The position numbers were made by a program, and so were the translations under genes. Below the pieces are notes generated by a model. The model did no database searches and had not been told where the DNA came from. It saw only the letters and a program-made list of their open reading frames with translations. From Thozetella sp. PMI_491 (taxonomy: Eukaryota > Ascomycota > Sordariomycetes > Chaetosphaeriales > Chaetosphaeriaceae): 64,000 nt of DNA. The stretch covers positions 274,182 to 338,181 of the forward strand of contig MU270036.1 of the NCBI GenBank assembly GCA_021432635.1, in the 5' to 3' direction. This document shows positions 35,601-45,564 of the stretch, in pieces. The stretch's first letter is position 1. The number at the start of each line of letters is the position of its first letter.

Positions 35601-36263
35601 GACGCGAGGAAAGAGGGGCGACTTCTTGATAATGAAGTCTAGAAGCTTCGGTAGCTTGGACACGCATTCATCGATAGCGTCGATGATCAGGAAGGCCCTC
35701 TCCAGCTTCGGGTCATCCAAGATGCTTGTCAAGATGTCGGTCAGTGCCACCCATGCGTTCACATCCTCGAAAAGCTGTTTCCCTGCGTCCATGTATCTCT
35801 CCTGGACATGCGAGATAAGCGCTGGCTGCTGCTTCACAAGCAGATAGATAAGGCCGCGAAGCACGGCGGTGGCGTTATTGATGCGAGAGTCTGTGGCTTG
35901 ACAAAAGAAGTAGGACAGTAGTGTGTCTGCCTTTCTGTCAGTTAGTTGAGTCGCTGGAGCTAACTCGTCAACAAGTCCGCAGAGCAGCATCGTCTTCCCC
36001 TTGCCGGGATCGCCCTTGACCCAGAGCAGCCGAGTGTGTTCGTCCTCTCGCCAGCGTCGGAAATCGTAGTGGTCGAGAACCCATCGGTACGAATCTTTGA
36101 ATAGACCGCCATTGGTTTCCTCAATGCGCGTCTTGTCGAGGCGCGGGTCGGTGACTCGCAGATCCGAAAGGCAGCGGTCTTCTGCTTGGTAGATGTTGAT
36201 CCTGTCTCCGACTTGGATGTTCGCGTTGTCCTTGGCGGTTACTGTTTGGGCGGAATTCGGCAT
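32691..36263 (-). CDS. NACHT-WD40 (NLR-like) non-self-recognition protein
   Basis: Single frame of 1,190 residues. After about 30 residues comes the linker typical of fungal NWD proteins (CLSDLRVTDPR, then GGLFKDSYRWVL). The NACHT domain follows with Walker A GDPGKGKT near residue 85 and Walker B-like LIIDAIDEC. The C-terminal third has ten WD40 repeats of 42-43 residues (33073-34383 on the window) with a near-constant core VAFSPNGKLIASGS-D-TVKIWD. The family acts as STAND-type receptors in heterokaryon incompatibility; WD repeats bind ligand and NACHT binds nucleotide. The N-terminal effector domain is missing from this frame. The frame stays open, without Met, upstream to a strong acceptor (ctgcttttcag) near 36347, so an upstream exon may exist. 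The NANIQVGDRINIYQ segment slightly resembles short amyloid-type signalling motifs, but this is not established. Confidence 0.93.
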   Translation of the reverse strand: MPNSAQTVTAKDNANIQVGDRINIYQAEDRCLSDLRVTDPRLDKTRIEETNGGLFKDSYRWVLDHYDFRRWREDEHTRLLWVKGDPGKGKTMLLCGLVDELAPATQLTDRKADTLLSYFFCQATDSRINNATAVLRGLIYLLVKQQPALISHVQERYMDAGKQLFEDVNAWVALTDILTSILDDPKLERAFLIIDAIDECVSKLPKLLDFIIKKSPLFPRVKWIVSSRRSSYVEERLGTVTQKVKLCLESNEELISAAVGAYIQQQVKELSQRKQYHAETRDAVQHYLSENARDTFLWVALVCQNLEKFSARKVLSALEAFPPGLDSIYERMLAQIRDLEDSEDAELCCRILAAMTLVFRPITLAELGSIIEPPRGFPAGAESLQEATRLCSSFLTIRDGTIYFVHYSAKDYLSRAADFTLFPTGRADAHRAIVLQSLGAMGTSLRRDMYGLNHPGISIDHIKVPEPDLLAPVRYSCVHWVDHLSETEHPDDIRDNGTVHKFLQGYFLYWVEASSLCRAISDAVFAVEKLERLLMERLSRVSFGLQGRINPPNLPQAEIEESELNILTLDAHRFILHNALLVSNTPLQTYVSALLFTPTSSSTRRLFKEEEPEWVLTRPVVDKTWGSLVKTLWGHNNWVTTVAFSPSGKLVASGSDDRTVKIWDAVTGKVKKTLRDHSRGVKAVAFSPNGKLLASGSTDKTVKIWDTSTGKVKQTLKGHSHWVTTVAFSPNGKLIASGSVDRMVKLWDVATAKVTRTLDGHSQWVKAVTFSPDGRLIASGSVDGTVKIWDTATNNVRRTLKGHSGFITSVAFSPNSRLIASGSVDWAVKIWDLDTGDVEQTLKDNGGWVNAVGFSPTGKFIASASDDGRVRIWDITTGKIKHALPGHSGWVHATVFSPDGKLVASGSIDKMVMISDSGISDIKIWDATKDNAKQMLEGYGGHGVKMLVFSPDGKLIASGMDDETVKIWDTVTGHVKRRIMGHGGHGVETIAFSPDGKLMASGSDDKTVKVWDTATGGVRQTLRGHLDCVTAVAFSPNGRLIASGSDDKTVKIWETATGDIKQTLDVNAKVDDISFDTAGPSLLTDFGSIQLNTKCQIDAAGPILPSFKTYLGQQHGYSLGPDGSWVTWNGQNVLRLPPEHQPSALAIFHSASSPTVTTVAIGCRSGNVVIMSLAEPPDISVFREKEEDQS
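33073..34383 (-). repeat. ten WD40-coding tandem repeats
   Basis: About 126-129 bp per unit, coding beta-propeller repeats with highly similar cores. Repeat 7 carries an insertion (SDSGISDI) and repeats 8-9 a GHGV variant. High identity between repeats is typical of WD arrays that evolve in concert in fungal NLRs. Confidence 0.9.
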
Positions 36264-38246
36264 CGCGTCTGCGCTATCTGCGCATTCGTTCTGGATGCCA
36301 AGCTGGTAATGACTGGCAGTACCTGAGTCGCGATGCGTATCGCGCCCCTGCTGAAAAGCAGGTATGGTCGAGGTTGTTGCCGTCAGCGCTCGTTAAATGC
36401 GAAGAGGTTTATAGGACGCTCCCCGACGGGACGCGTCGGGCTATCGCAATGCAGCAGATCCTCGGCGCGCGAATCTTGCGAGAATTTGTTTGTGCATTAC
36501 GGAGCAGGTCACGGAACGCCGCCTGGTGCCTGGGTGTTCAGGTGAGGCTGTGTTGCTGAAGGGCAAAATACATGGAAGGGGAGTACCAAGTAGTGTTGGT
36601 TAATGTACCCTGCCAACACCATAAAACGATAAAAAGCCCAATACTCTACGTTAGTCAAAGAGCATAACCAAGTGCACTATTGAAGCAAACAGGCTCAAGT
36701 TCTCGCTCTAACTCTCCTGGCTCCTCAGGCCTCCTTCGGGCTATTCTATGGTACCTCTACGGCCCTGATCGAGGTGTACGTTGGGAGAATTTTTGGCCGT
36801 AGATTAGCTTTTGGCAGGTACTTCGAGCTGAGCTTGGGATACATCTGGGAGGTGTCGAGGTCGCCGAAAACAAGGAGAGGGGGGCTAACCAAACCTAGTA
36901 GCAAGCTGGAGCGCCAGCCAAAAAAAAGCGGGGTAGCCGCCAGCAACAAGATTCCCAAGTCAGCACGTCTCGCTGCCAGGTGAAATCCATAGGTACCTAC
37001 TTTAGGTACCTTACGCATACGTGGATGAAAATTTGACCCAAGGACGCCCTGAATGATATATGGCATCGTCGACGGAATATACCTCTACTTCAACGTTCGA
37101 CGAGCCGATAGCATTGAACAGCGCTGCCGTCCTTGGCGGCTATGAATCTGTACACCTAGGCTACACTGGCTAACAACAGTCATCTGAGTTGGTTCGCACA
37201 TTGGCGTGCCTCATTTTGGGAGAAGATGTCAAGCTCCTGGATATCTGCATCTGCACGGTGTCATGGAGGACAATGACCCGGTAGCGGACAGCCCTAGGGA
37301 ATGAGAAGATGGCAGAGGTAACACAGGGTGGAGGTGGCAGCTCGTAAGACCTAGGGTAGTTAGTAGTGACAGATCTTAAATACTATGAAGTACGGAAACA
37401 AGATGGTGTGCCGGCAGCTGTCTTCATCCTTGTCTATTGCTTTTTGAGGAGGCTGCCACTGCTGTAGCTCAAAAGAAACCTGTACGAGAGGTGGTCACTA
37501 ACACGGCATAAAAAGAAAGCAAGCACAGCACAGGGGTTAAAGAATCATCAAGTACGCCAAAATAGGGCACCACCGGTGGATTGAACGCCACTGCCCGCGT
37601 ACAAACAGTCGCAGCGATCAGAAGAGATCGAGAAGCCGGAAATGACTTGGGGCCTCGACCGGGGTCTCGGGATCGAAAGTAACACCTCTCAAACGGCCCT
37701 ACCATGTTCCTCTTTCTTTTCTCGGGCCCCCCGGCGTCGCACGGAGACCCAATATACCTCTTCCACTTCGGTGTCGGGACCCAACTCTCGGCGATGCGCA
37801 ATTCTTGGACTGTTGGTGCGACCATTGCCATCTTTTCTGTCGCATTTTCTGCCGCATTTTCTGCCGCATTTTCTGCTGCGTTTTCTGCCATCTTTTTTCG
37901 TCAGCGAGACTAAAGTTACTCGAAGTTATCGCCGGAAAACAAGAGCCAAAACTATGTGTACCATGCGGCGCATCACACTGCTTACCGCATATTTCTTTTT
38001 AGGGGGCATAGCTACACCGATAGCTACGAAAGTCTTTCCTTACTTTCTACTCGCTATGCCAATAACCGTGAATGTTTTCCATCTCTTGATGCTCCCTGAG
38101 TCGAGAAAGGAAATGTTACAGGCATTCTCGCTCCAAGAATGAAAAGGTATATTATATAAGGGCCACTGCTCCTTCCATAGTACCAAGCGAGCTGAGGCCC
38201 GAGTTCTGTCTCTCAGCATATTCCTGTTCTTCAGACCTTGAATCCC
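36264..38246. other. intergenic, about 2.0 kb
   Basis: May include an unrecognised 5' exon of the NACHT-WD40 gene (splice acceptor near 36347). Frames at 37469-37891 (minus) and 37642-38142 (plus) overlap across a 12-bp repeat. Neither has a recognised domain. Confidence 0.4.
37841..37888. repeat. 12-bp tandem repeat, four copies
   Basis: Three identical copies of cgcattttctgc followed by one with two changes. On the minus strand this would code repeated AENA. Confidence 0.9.
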
Positions 38247-39100
38247 ATGGCTCTTAATCTTATTGTTGAAGCCACACTACCTCTTTTCCAGGCCGACTTG
38301 CTGGGTACCGATCTCAGCTTGACTGGGGAAGTGGCGGTCTTCACATACCAAAACTCCGTTGTGGCAGGTAGCTATCTCCGAGACAGCAATCCTGTTAAGC
38401 TCGCTGCTCTTTACGATGCCTTTCTCTCTACACTGGTTGGCATAATTTCTTCTCCGCTAGGACGACGAGGCTGGCAACTTGCGGTCATCACCAACCCTGC
38501 CGAAGTTGCCAATGGACATTCCATTGCTCCCGATTCTGAGTGCGTGCTCCTATGGGATGAACGTCTCCGTCTTGAAGAAGCTCTCAATCATGTTGTCACA
38601 AACGGCAGCCTTGTCAACGTCCAAACTCGCAACTCCACTAGCCGCGCAGTTGAACTACGGGTAAGGGCTCTTCTCCAACAGTTTGCCGAAACGCATCAAA
38701 TCGACATATCAACGGACAACAAAACGTTGATTAAGGTGGGCAACCTCATCCATTGCCCTAGACTGTGCAATGAGTTATTCCGAACAGGGTGCGGAATCTG
38801 GGACTGCATTTTCTACGAAGATGGCGCACTTTTAGGGCGCAAGGACGCGTGGCCGTCGGTGGAGGAAGCCTTGTCATGGTGCCACGGCAATGGGAAAGTA
38901 CTTCCGCCTCTAGATTTCGATACCGCAGCACCTCCTCTTCCTCCTACATGTAAGTGAGCTGGAAATTTCTCTGCTAACCTGCTAACTATCTCTCAGACGA
39001 TTGGCCATTGAAATCTATTGCGAGTGATATGGAGAGGCTGGGGAGTTCGGCAACTGATGGGGTGTTCGACAGCTTCATTTACACGCCGAGCCTGCCCTAA
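38247..39100 (+). CDS. hypothetical protein, two exons
   Basis: No family recognised. The ATG at 38247 opens a frame of 234 codons; a GTAAGT donor at 38950, a CTAAC branch site and a CAG acceptor at 38996 define a 47-bp intron that joins PPT to YDWPLKSIASDMERLG. The protein is about 270 residues and ends at the TAA at 39098-39100. It is soluble-looking with alternating hydrophobic strands (EVAVFTYQNS, WQLAVITNP, ECVLLWDERL) and several Cys in the C-terminal half (HCPRLCNELF, GCGIWDCIFYEDG). No signal peptide or membrane span. Composition and clean splicing support a real gene. It lies convergent with the MFS transporter gene. Confidence 0.65.
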
Positions 39101-39373
39101 GCACAATTGGCTGGTAGCTGACGATTTTTGGGGCCTCCATTTCCTTGAAGCTAATTCGATGTAGTGCGTTGACTGTATGAGCTTGAGCATCACTGAGGCT
39201 GGGGATAAGGCCGTATTGTTCGAATTATGATTAGGGAGAATTTATTTCAGCTTTATGCTCTACTCTCTAGGTTGAGAAGTTGCATGAACAGTAGCTACTC
39301 CTTTCGTATAATGTTGTAGTGGCTCCATTAGTCCACACCAAGACTGCCTGCACCTAAAGAGACATCTTGGCTC

Positions 39374-40968
39374 TCAGTAGCGGTATCTGAACCCAGCAGT
39401 CTGCCAATCCGTCACATCCTCGTAGTCCTCCGAAACAAGGGTGGCCGCGTTCACCATCTGCGCCACGTCCCGCCCAGCACCATCGACATCCACCATCTTG
39501 CCACCTCCAACCGCCCCAGACGCTCCAGCACTGCCCACGAAGCCCTCCTCGCGCGCGCGGCGGGCGTTCATCCACTGCAGATAGAACCGGAGGCCGAGCG
39601 CAAGCCCCACGGCCAGCGCGTAGCAGATCATAATGGTCCGGAAGGCCGTGTTGTAGGTCGGTGCCTCCGTGGTGAGGAAAAACTGCGGGCCGGCGACATT
39701 GCCGGTGCAGTACGCTAGGAATAGCAGCGCCGTGACTGTCATCTTCTTCGTGACGCCGCGGGTGTTGCTCTGCACGAGTGACATCGCCAGGGGCATGGCG
39801 CCGGGACCGGTGCACAGAAGGAAGTAGCCAAACAACTGGACTCCGAGCGAAACGTGGTCACGTGAGTAGATGAGAGCACTTCCCACCACGCACGGGATCA
39901 CGACGGCGACGATGAGCAGGCAGTTCATTTGGCGGTAGCGACCTGCTAGGTAGCCTGTGCCCGAGATAACGGCTGCGCTGAGGAGGGAGTACGGAATATT
40001 AATCAGAGTCGATTGCAGGCTGGTGAAACCGAACGATTTGATGACGAGGTTCGCAAAGTTCTGCGTTCCGCCGTTGGGGATCTGAGTGAGAATCTCCAAG
40101 CCAAACACAAACCACGTCTTGGGATCCATGAGGCACTCGAGGAACTGGTCCCACCGCCACTGCGTATCCTCTGTGCGGCCGGTGCCGGCCACGATGATTC
40201 GATCGCCGGCGAAGCGGCGCTCCTCCTCGGTCAGGAACTTGGCCGACGAGATGGAGTCCGGCAGCAGGAACAGCAGCACGAATGCCCACAGGAAGGTGGC
40301 AATACCCAGGATGATGAACATCCACCGCCACGGGCCGACGCTATCGGTGACGTGCCCGATGCCGAAGGCGAACAAGCTGGCGATCATGCCGCCGACCGAG
40401 TTGCCCGCGAACCAGATGCCGGTCCGGAAGGGAATCTCGTCGCGCGTGTACCAGGTCGAGGTCAAGAACATAAAGCAAGGCGTGATGGTCGCCTCAGCGA
40501 CGCCCAGGAGGAAGCGGACGGTGAGCAAGCCGCCGTAGTTGGTACAGGCGGCTGTCAGGGCCACGACCGCGCCCCAGAACAGCGTGTTCGCAGTCATGTA
40601 CTTGGCCGGCGGCAGGCGGGCGATGAGGAGAGTGGTGGGATAGGCCCATCCTAGGTAGCCAAAATAGAAAACGGACGAGACCCAACTGTACTGCTGGCCG
40701 ACCAAGCCCTGTATCGATTGTCAGCTAATGCGCTATGCGTGTTGTATTTGGAGAGAGGGGCGCATACCGTGTCCTCGCGCAGGCCGAAGACCGAGGCGCT
40801 CGACAAGATGGTCTTGTCCATAAAGTTAAACATGTACGTCACAAAAAGTAAAGGAATAAGCCTGAAGTCGATCTTGCGCAGCACCCTCTTGGCTATGCTA
40901 GTATCGACTTGGTGCTCAACTACCACTTCCGGCGCTTGGGCGCCACCGCTCTCGATTTGGCTCGTCAT
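39374..40968 (-). CDS. MFS transporter, Dal5/anion:cation symporter type
   Basis: Plasma-membrane major facilitator. Two exons, 40968-40768 and 40708-39374, join in frame (LREDT | GLVGQQYSW) for 511 residues. The start chosen is the first ATG, MTSQIESGG. The N-terminus has the family pattern KIDFRLIPLLFVTYMFNFMDKT in TM1, followed by SSVFYFGYLGWAYPTTLL, RFLLGVAEATITPCF and YTRDEIPFRTGIWF, all typical of the ACS/Dal5 (allantoate, nicotinate, pantothenate-type) subfamily. About twelve hydrophobic segments are visible, with a cytosolic loop after TM6 (FLTEEERRFAGDRI) and an acidic C-tail. Transported substrate is likely a carboxylate or small anion; drug or metabolite export is less likely for this subfamily. 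It is divergent from the adenosine-deaminase-like gene across 0.8 kb, which hints at purine or nitrogen-source uptake. Confidence 0.92.
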
Positions 40969-41778
40969 GGTCGAGGCAGAGTTGGTTCGCACAGGAATCT
41001 TGCGGTCGATGCGCTCGAGGGATATTAGCGAAGCACCCGCCTTTGCAGGAGGTTTAAGTAGCAGGCATCGACCTTGGCTATCTGTCTTACCTTGCCTCGT
41101 CTCGCGTTTTTCTGCCCCTCCTCCCTCCCTCCCTTATCTTGCCGGTCGGCAGGCCCCGACGCTTTGCCCCGCTTCGCACCCGGGAAAACCCACACTGATA
41201 AACGATTTTTTTTTTGCACAGGCCCCGGGGGGGTTGGTCCGATAGTACGGGTGACCATGCCGTTTCTAGATGGTGATTACTGTAGTAAACTATAAACTTC
41301 CCTGTCGGGAGGTGCATCTTTTCTGCAGTAGGCGTCGCTGCTTTTGCCTGGCGCCGTTGAGGTACGTACGATTAAGCATTTGATGCTACATCTGGTTCAT
41401 TTGGACTGCACCTCTGTAGAGTGCCCAGCCCTTCCCCTACACGCTGCTAATTGCCAAGCTTCAACGGCGAATCTAGAAGCAGGCGGGCACCTAAACAGGT
41501 AATTCTTCCGTCCAAGTAAGTGCTTGTCATCGCTATTGCAAACTCAGTGGGTCGGACCGAATGATTCCTCTATAGTAAGTACGCTATCCCTATCCCTAGT
41601 CCCAGCCAAGCGGACCGTTGTGGGGGTAGCATCCGATGCCGCAAGAACCCGAGGGGAACCACCTGCATCAGTCTAACGAAGCACTCGGTCGTCTGTGCAA
41701 GATTCTCCATCGTTCGATTGGGTCGTCTTGTCACATGTCCTGGCACTGCTGCAAGTCATCCTCGACACTGCCATCGCA
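40969..41778. promoter_or_regulatory. divergent promoter region, MFS transporter and deaminase
   Basis: About 0.8 kb between two divergent starts. CT-rich near 41110-41140 and a T-run near 41207-41216. No gene recognised. Confidence 0.4.
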
Positions 41779-42876
41779 ATGAACGGCCTGGCGATCTCTC
41801 CGTTCATTCAATCCCTCCCCAAGGTAGAGCTCCACATACACATTGAAGGCACGCTGACACCGGCCCTACGATGGAAGCTCGCAAAGAGGAACAATGTCCC
41901 ACTGGCCTACGCCACGTATGAGGAGCTCGTGGCTTCCTATGCCGTGACCCTCAACCATCGGCCTGAGCTCAACGGCCACCAGCCAGGCATTCCCACCTTC
42001 CTAGAGGCCTACTTTGCCGGATGCGAGGTCCTGAAGACGGAGGACGACTTCTACGAGCTCGCTATGGCCTACCTTGAGCGCTGCAAGGCCATGAATGTTC
42101 GCTATGTCGAGCCGTTCTTCGACATCCAAGCTCACACGCGGCGGGGCGTGCCCGCCGAGGCGGTCCTGAATGGATACCTCCGTGCACAGAGCGACAGCGC
42201 CAAGCAGAACGGTGTTCACAGCAACTGGATCTTCTGCTTCTTGCGCGACGAGCCCGTAGCGGACGGTGTCGCTGCGTATGAGGTAGCCCGCCCGTGGGCA
42301 GCAGGAAGTGTCCCTGGAGGGAAGGGCCTGTTCCACGCCGTCGGGCTCGCGAGTAATGCCTACGAGCGTCCGCCGATGCTCTTCGAAGAGGCATTCCAGC
42401 GCGCCAAGGCGGACGGACTGCATGTCACGATGCACTGCGACTTCGGGCAGAAGGACACGCACTCGCACGTGCACGAGGCCATCTTCTCCGTATGCGGCGG
42501 TCAGGGCTCGGAGCGGATCGACCACGGCCTCGACGCGGAGGACCAGGAGGCTCTGTGGCAAGGGTTGGTCGACCGTGGAATAGGACTAACGCTGTGTCCG
42601 CACGCATACCACCGACGGACCGCAACGGAAGTGCTGTTTCCCAAGATCAAGAGGTTGTGGGAGCGCGGAGTGAAGATTTGCATCAACAGCGACGACCCCA
42701 CTTATATGCACGACGTGTGGGTCGACGGGAACATGCAGAAGGTATACACGTACTGCGGATTTGGCAAGGCCGAGATGGTCCAGCTTGCCAAAAATGGGGT
42801 CGAGATGAGCTGGGCGAGCGAGCAGATCAAGCAGGCGATCTGCGAGGAATTGGCTAGGGTAGACATCAGCGACTAA
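41779..42876 (+). CDS. adenosine/adenine deaminase family protein
   Basis: Metal-dependent purine deaminase of the amidohydrolase fold, 365 residues from the ATG at 41779. Zinc ligands are visible: HIHIEGT (HLHLEGT in classical enzymes) near residue 18, a His in the TMHCDFGQKD segment where classical ADA has the HAGE motif, RIDHG, and INSDDP near residue 300, which supplies the Asp ligands. The HCD-x-x-Q variant is seen in a subset of microbial ADA-like proteins, so the substrate (adenosine, adenine or a modified purine) is uncertain. No signal peptide; probably cytosolic. A Dal5-type transporter is divergently transcribed next to it, consistent with a nitrogen-salvage pair. The frame has no introns. 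Confidence 0.88.
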   Translation: MNGLAISPFIQSLPKVELHIHIEGTLTPALRWKLAKRNNVPLAYATYEELVASYAVTLNHRPELNGHQPGIPTFLEAYFAGCEVLKTEDDFYELAMAYLERCKAMNVRYVEPFFDIQAHTRRGVPAEAVLNGYLRAQSDSAKQNGVHSNWIFCFLRDEPVADGVAAYEVARPWAAGSVPGGKGLFHAVGLASNAYERPPMLFEEAFQRAKADGLHVTMHCDFGQKDTHSHVHEAIFSVCGGQGSERIDHGLDAEDQEALWQGLVDRGIGLTLCPHAYHRRTATEVLFPKIKRLWERGVKICINSDDPTYMHDVWVDGNMQKVYTYCGFGKAEMVQLAKNGVEMSWASEQIKQAICEELARVDISD

Positions 42877-43690
42877 TGTAAACAGTGTGATGCTGGTTTC
42901 TACATGCAGAGGTTATTCCTCAGGCTCCCAGAGAAATTCCGAGGACAGTGAGGATGACCAGCTATGAAATGGGCACGTATCGAAGAAACCTAAATATGAC
43001 TGCGGGACTGATGAGGAACAAGTGGCATCAGCAGCCAGCCAATAGCGCCCTCGCCGCCGTTCCCGCGACACGTTTTGTCTTTGCCCTTATCGACAGAGTG
43101 TCCATAAGACACAACACCACAGCGCAATGCACGGCAAGGTCGAAGTGTCAAACGAAGCCACAAACCTGACATTTCCTCTGTAGTATGGCTGATAGTTTCT
43201 CGCTCGCCATTTATTCGCCGCCGATAGGCTTTAGCTTGTGGATCAAGTAAGCCTTCGCTAACTTACCGCACTTCGTGTACTGACAATCGGCCAGCAGGGC
43301 AGAAACACCTAGTCGCCATATCTGCTTGGTGAAAAACATCTTTGAGTACCCACGGTGCTTATTTTTCGACTGGGGTGACTATGAATACCCTCCGTGTAGG
43401 AACGCAAAAGATAGTCCCATAGGAGTGTACCTAGGACCTACCCAGATGTGAGTTGTCGCGTAGTCGTCCTTTTTCTGACAATACCTCCTTACTTGCTATT
43501 GAAAGAACTTCCTGGTATTAAAATGCATACGAAACCCACTTCCCCTCGCCAAGGTAGAGGCTGGCGAGGAATGGAGGCTGCTCACCATACGGGTGGCTTC
43601 CGACGGTCCTGCCAGTTGCTGGCCCACGGCCTTGGCGTGGGTAATACCAAACTGAGCTATATCAACGTTTTCTAAGTAGGACAGGAAAAA
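42877..43690. other. intergenic, no gene seen
   Basis: No domain or splicing pattern found on either strand. Confidence 0.4.
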
Positions 43691-44328
43691 GCAACCTGAT
43701 CTCGAATATGGGGACTGTGTCGACGACTGCCCGCCTTTCTTGACTCGATGCATCGCATCGCAAATGCCTCCAAGGCTGTACTCGGATACCAACCCACATT
43801 CGGGCTTGTGGTGCTCCCGTATAATATGCAGGCCTACAGCCACATGTTTGACGATTTCATGCACGAGGTCTTCACCTTTCAGCGACGTACAGCACAGCGC
43901 GGTTGCTCTATCGAGTACGACATCGTCACGTATACAGAGGCGGCTCGACAAGCATTTAACCTGACGAACCCGATACACTCGGCGCACGGTGGCAAAAATA
44001 TGGACGCGAAGAATATAAAGACTGGGGCGTTTGGGACCCGGACCTGATATTTGCAGACGAAGATAATTATATCCTCCTCGTTAACTTCGAGCGCGCCTTT
44101 CTGGAGCTCACCTATATTTGCATGGATGTTCAAATCGACTGCACCGGTCACCTGTACAAGCCGGCCATCATTCATGAGCTTGGCGAGAAAAACGTCAAAG
44201 CATGCGAAAGTCCCCAAACCGAGCAGGACGAGCTTGCCACAATACAATATAATGCGACCCAGGCACTTTCGGCCGGAATTACGGCCTTTTTGGAACAGAC
44301 ATACTTTGATGCGCAAAAAGAAAGTTGA
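43691..44328 (+). pseudogene. frameshifted hypothetical gene
   Basis: Coding-like sequence continues across different frames. From 43748 one frame reads MHRIANASKAVLGYQPT and onward through RRTAQRGCSIEYDIVTYTEAARQAF. Near 43958-43962 sense switches by what looks like a single-base deletion to another frame (DEPDTLGARWQKYG, REEYKDWGVWDPD, then DNYILLVNFERAFLEL and KPAIIHELGEKNVKAC), ending at the stop at 44328. A possible earlier segment (EYGDCVDDCPPFLTR) ends near 43746 in the frame of the second part. No splice signals explain the switches. The ILLVNFERA element loosely resembles the 'IDFERA' motif of some fungal kinase-like proteins, but there is no kinase domain. It is either a decayed gene or an assembly error in a repeat-rich area. 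Confidence 0.5.
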
Positions 44329-45026
44329 GAGTGGTAATAACAGGAGGCGCAGCTGATATGATCATCATTTGAGATGCAGTGTGCGACTCTCTCCCCTTCG
44401 TGGAGAGCTGGAGAATCAAAGTGTTGGATGACCCGGCTTTCGTCTTCAGTTTTGGCGCGGCCGCGATAATTCGGACGCAGCTCGTCTTCCAGGACCAGCT
44501 CGACTGCTATTGTGGGCATTTTCATGATAACTGGAAGATCGAGCATGGCTACCCGCTTGACCATGACTGGCCATGCAACAGACCTGTTTAAACAGCACCC
44601 CAACATTTGGAATTTGGGGCCAATGAGTAGTCCAGAAGGATACTTGGTTGCCATAGACATATCTAGTGGCGGTATTGACGTTGAAGTTCTCCATCATTTC
44701 CCGTGAATGTCGGGACCTGCATGAAAATAGAGTTTGGACAAACCGAAATAATAAACGCTGGATTTCATGCAAGAATATTGGGGACCACATGAGATAAATA
44801 CAAGTCAATGAGTGCAAAGCGAAGTCAAGAGGTTGCCAACTAAGAGACCTACTGTACAACCAATACTATCACGTCGAGAGGGCATTGCCATACCGCTTTC
44901 GATGTTCTTTTCCAGACATGCTACTCCAATGCCTGCCAACGACCTTCCCAAACAACCGTAAAAGAAGGACAGATCCCCAGTCTTCCAATTAACCGATCCA
45001 TCTATATCCCGCCATTTTGAGGACAC
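44329..45026. other. probable gene-remnant region
   Basis: Frames on both strands (for example 44379-44591 plus and 44446-44859 minus) overlap and have no recognised domains. It may continue the decayed region to the left. Confidence 0.35.
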
Positions 45027-45410
45027 TTAGTCGGTTGCGGTGGTACAGGTGATGCTGCCTACCACGACAGTGTTTGTAGAGAGGCGAGACGGCTGAGAGC
45101 TGGTGAACGGCAAGCCGCCAGTACCGGTGCCATCAAATGCCTTCCAAGGGATGCAGACAATGTTTTCTAGGGGAGCATCGATAGCCCCGGTCAGATAGAG
45201 AGTGCTGACTGCATTGAGGGCCGTCTGGTTGACGTAAGGGAGGCCGGTGAGGGGGACCTGGATCGTGGCGTTTGTGAGGTCACTGCCGGCACCGCCGTGG
45301 GATGTCTCGATCGTGACGATGGCGTCGCCGATCACGCTCATGGCGGCCATAGACCCATGAGTGCAACCGAGGGCGGCGAGAGCAGAGAGAGCGAAAGTGC
45401 CGGTGAACAT
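45027..45410 (-). CDS. small secreted protein, unknown
   Basis: 127 residues from the ATG at 45410. A signal peptide is clear: MFTGTFALSALAALGCTHGS. The mature part is short, Thr/Val/Ser-rich (VTIETSHGGAGSDLTNATIQVPL) with predicted N-glycosylation sites (NAT, NQT) and only two or three cysteines (ENIVCIP, SITCTTATD). A TATAAAA box lies about 150 bp upstream, at 45558-45564. The frame also extends further upstream, but the signal peptide and TATA position argue for this start. No known domain; a wall or effector-like protein is possible. It is the only intact gene in a decayed, repeat-rich stretch. Confidence 0.65.
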   Translation of the reverse strand: MFTGTFALSALAALGCTHGSMAAMSVIGDAIVTIETSHGGAGSDLTNATIQVPLTGLPYVNQTALNAVSTLYLTGAIDAPLENIVCIPWKAFDGTGTGGLPFTSSQPSRLSTNTVVVGSITCTTATD

Positions 45411-45557
45411 TGTGATGGTGGTGGCGTAGGAGAGCCCTGGATTATTGAGGCGATTCGGAATTGTAGTGATGGCTGGTTTAAGTTTAAGCTTTAACGAATT
45501 GTACAATTGCGCTGTCTGACTGATAATATGAGGCGAATTTTTGACGTCCGGGTGGCA

Positions 45558-45564
45558 TTTTATA
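45558..45564 (-). promoter_or_regulatory. TATA box of the small secreted protein
   Basis: TATAAAA on the minus strand, about 150 bp upstream of the ATG at 45410. Confidence 0.5.

Noticed and set aside
36746-37066. Minus-strand frame of 106 codons
   Set aside because: Overlaps a plus-strand frame; no recognisable motif.
37469-38142. Two overlapping frames around the 12-bp repeat
   Set aside because: Both may be by-products of the repeat; neither has a domain or splicing support.
44379-44859. Frames on both strands after the broken gene
   Set aside because: Conflicting and featureless; described only as a remnant region.
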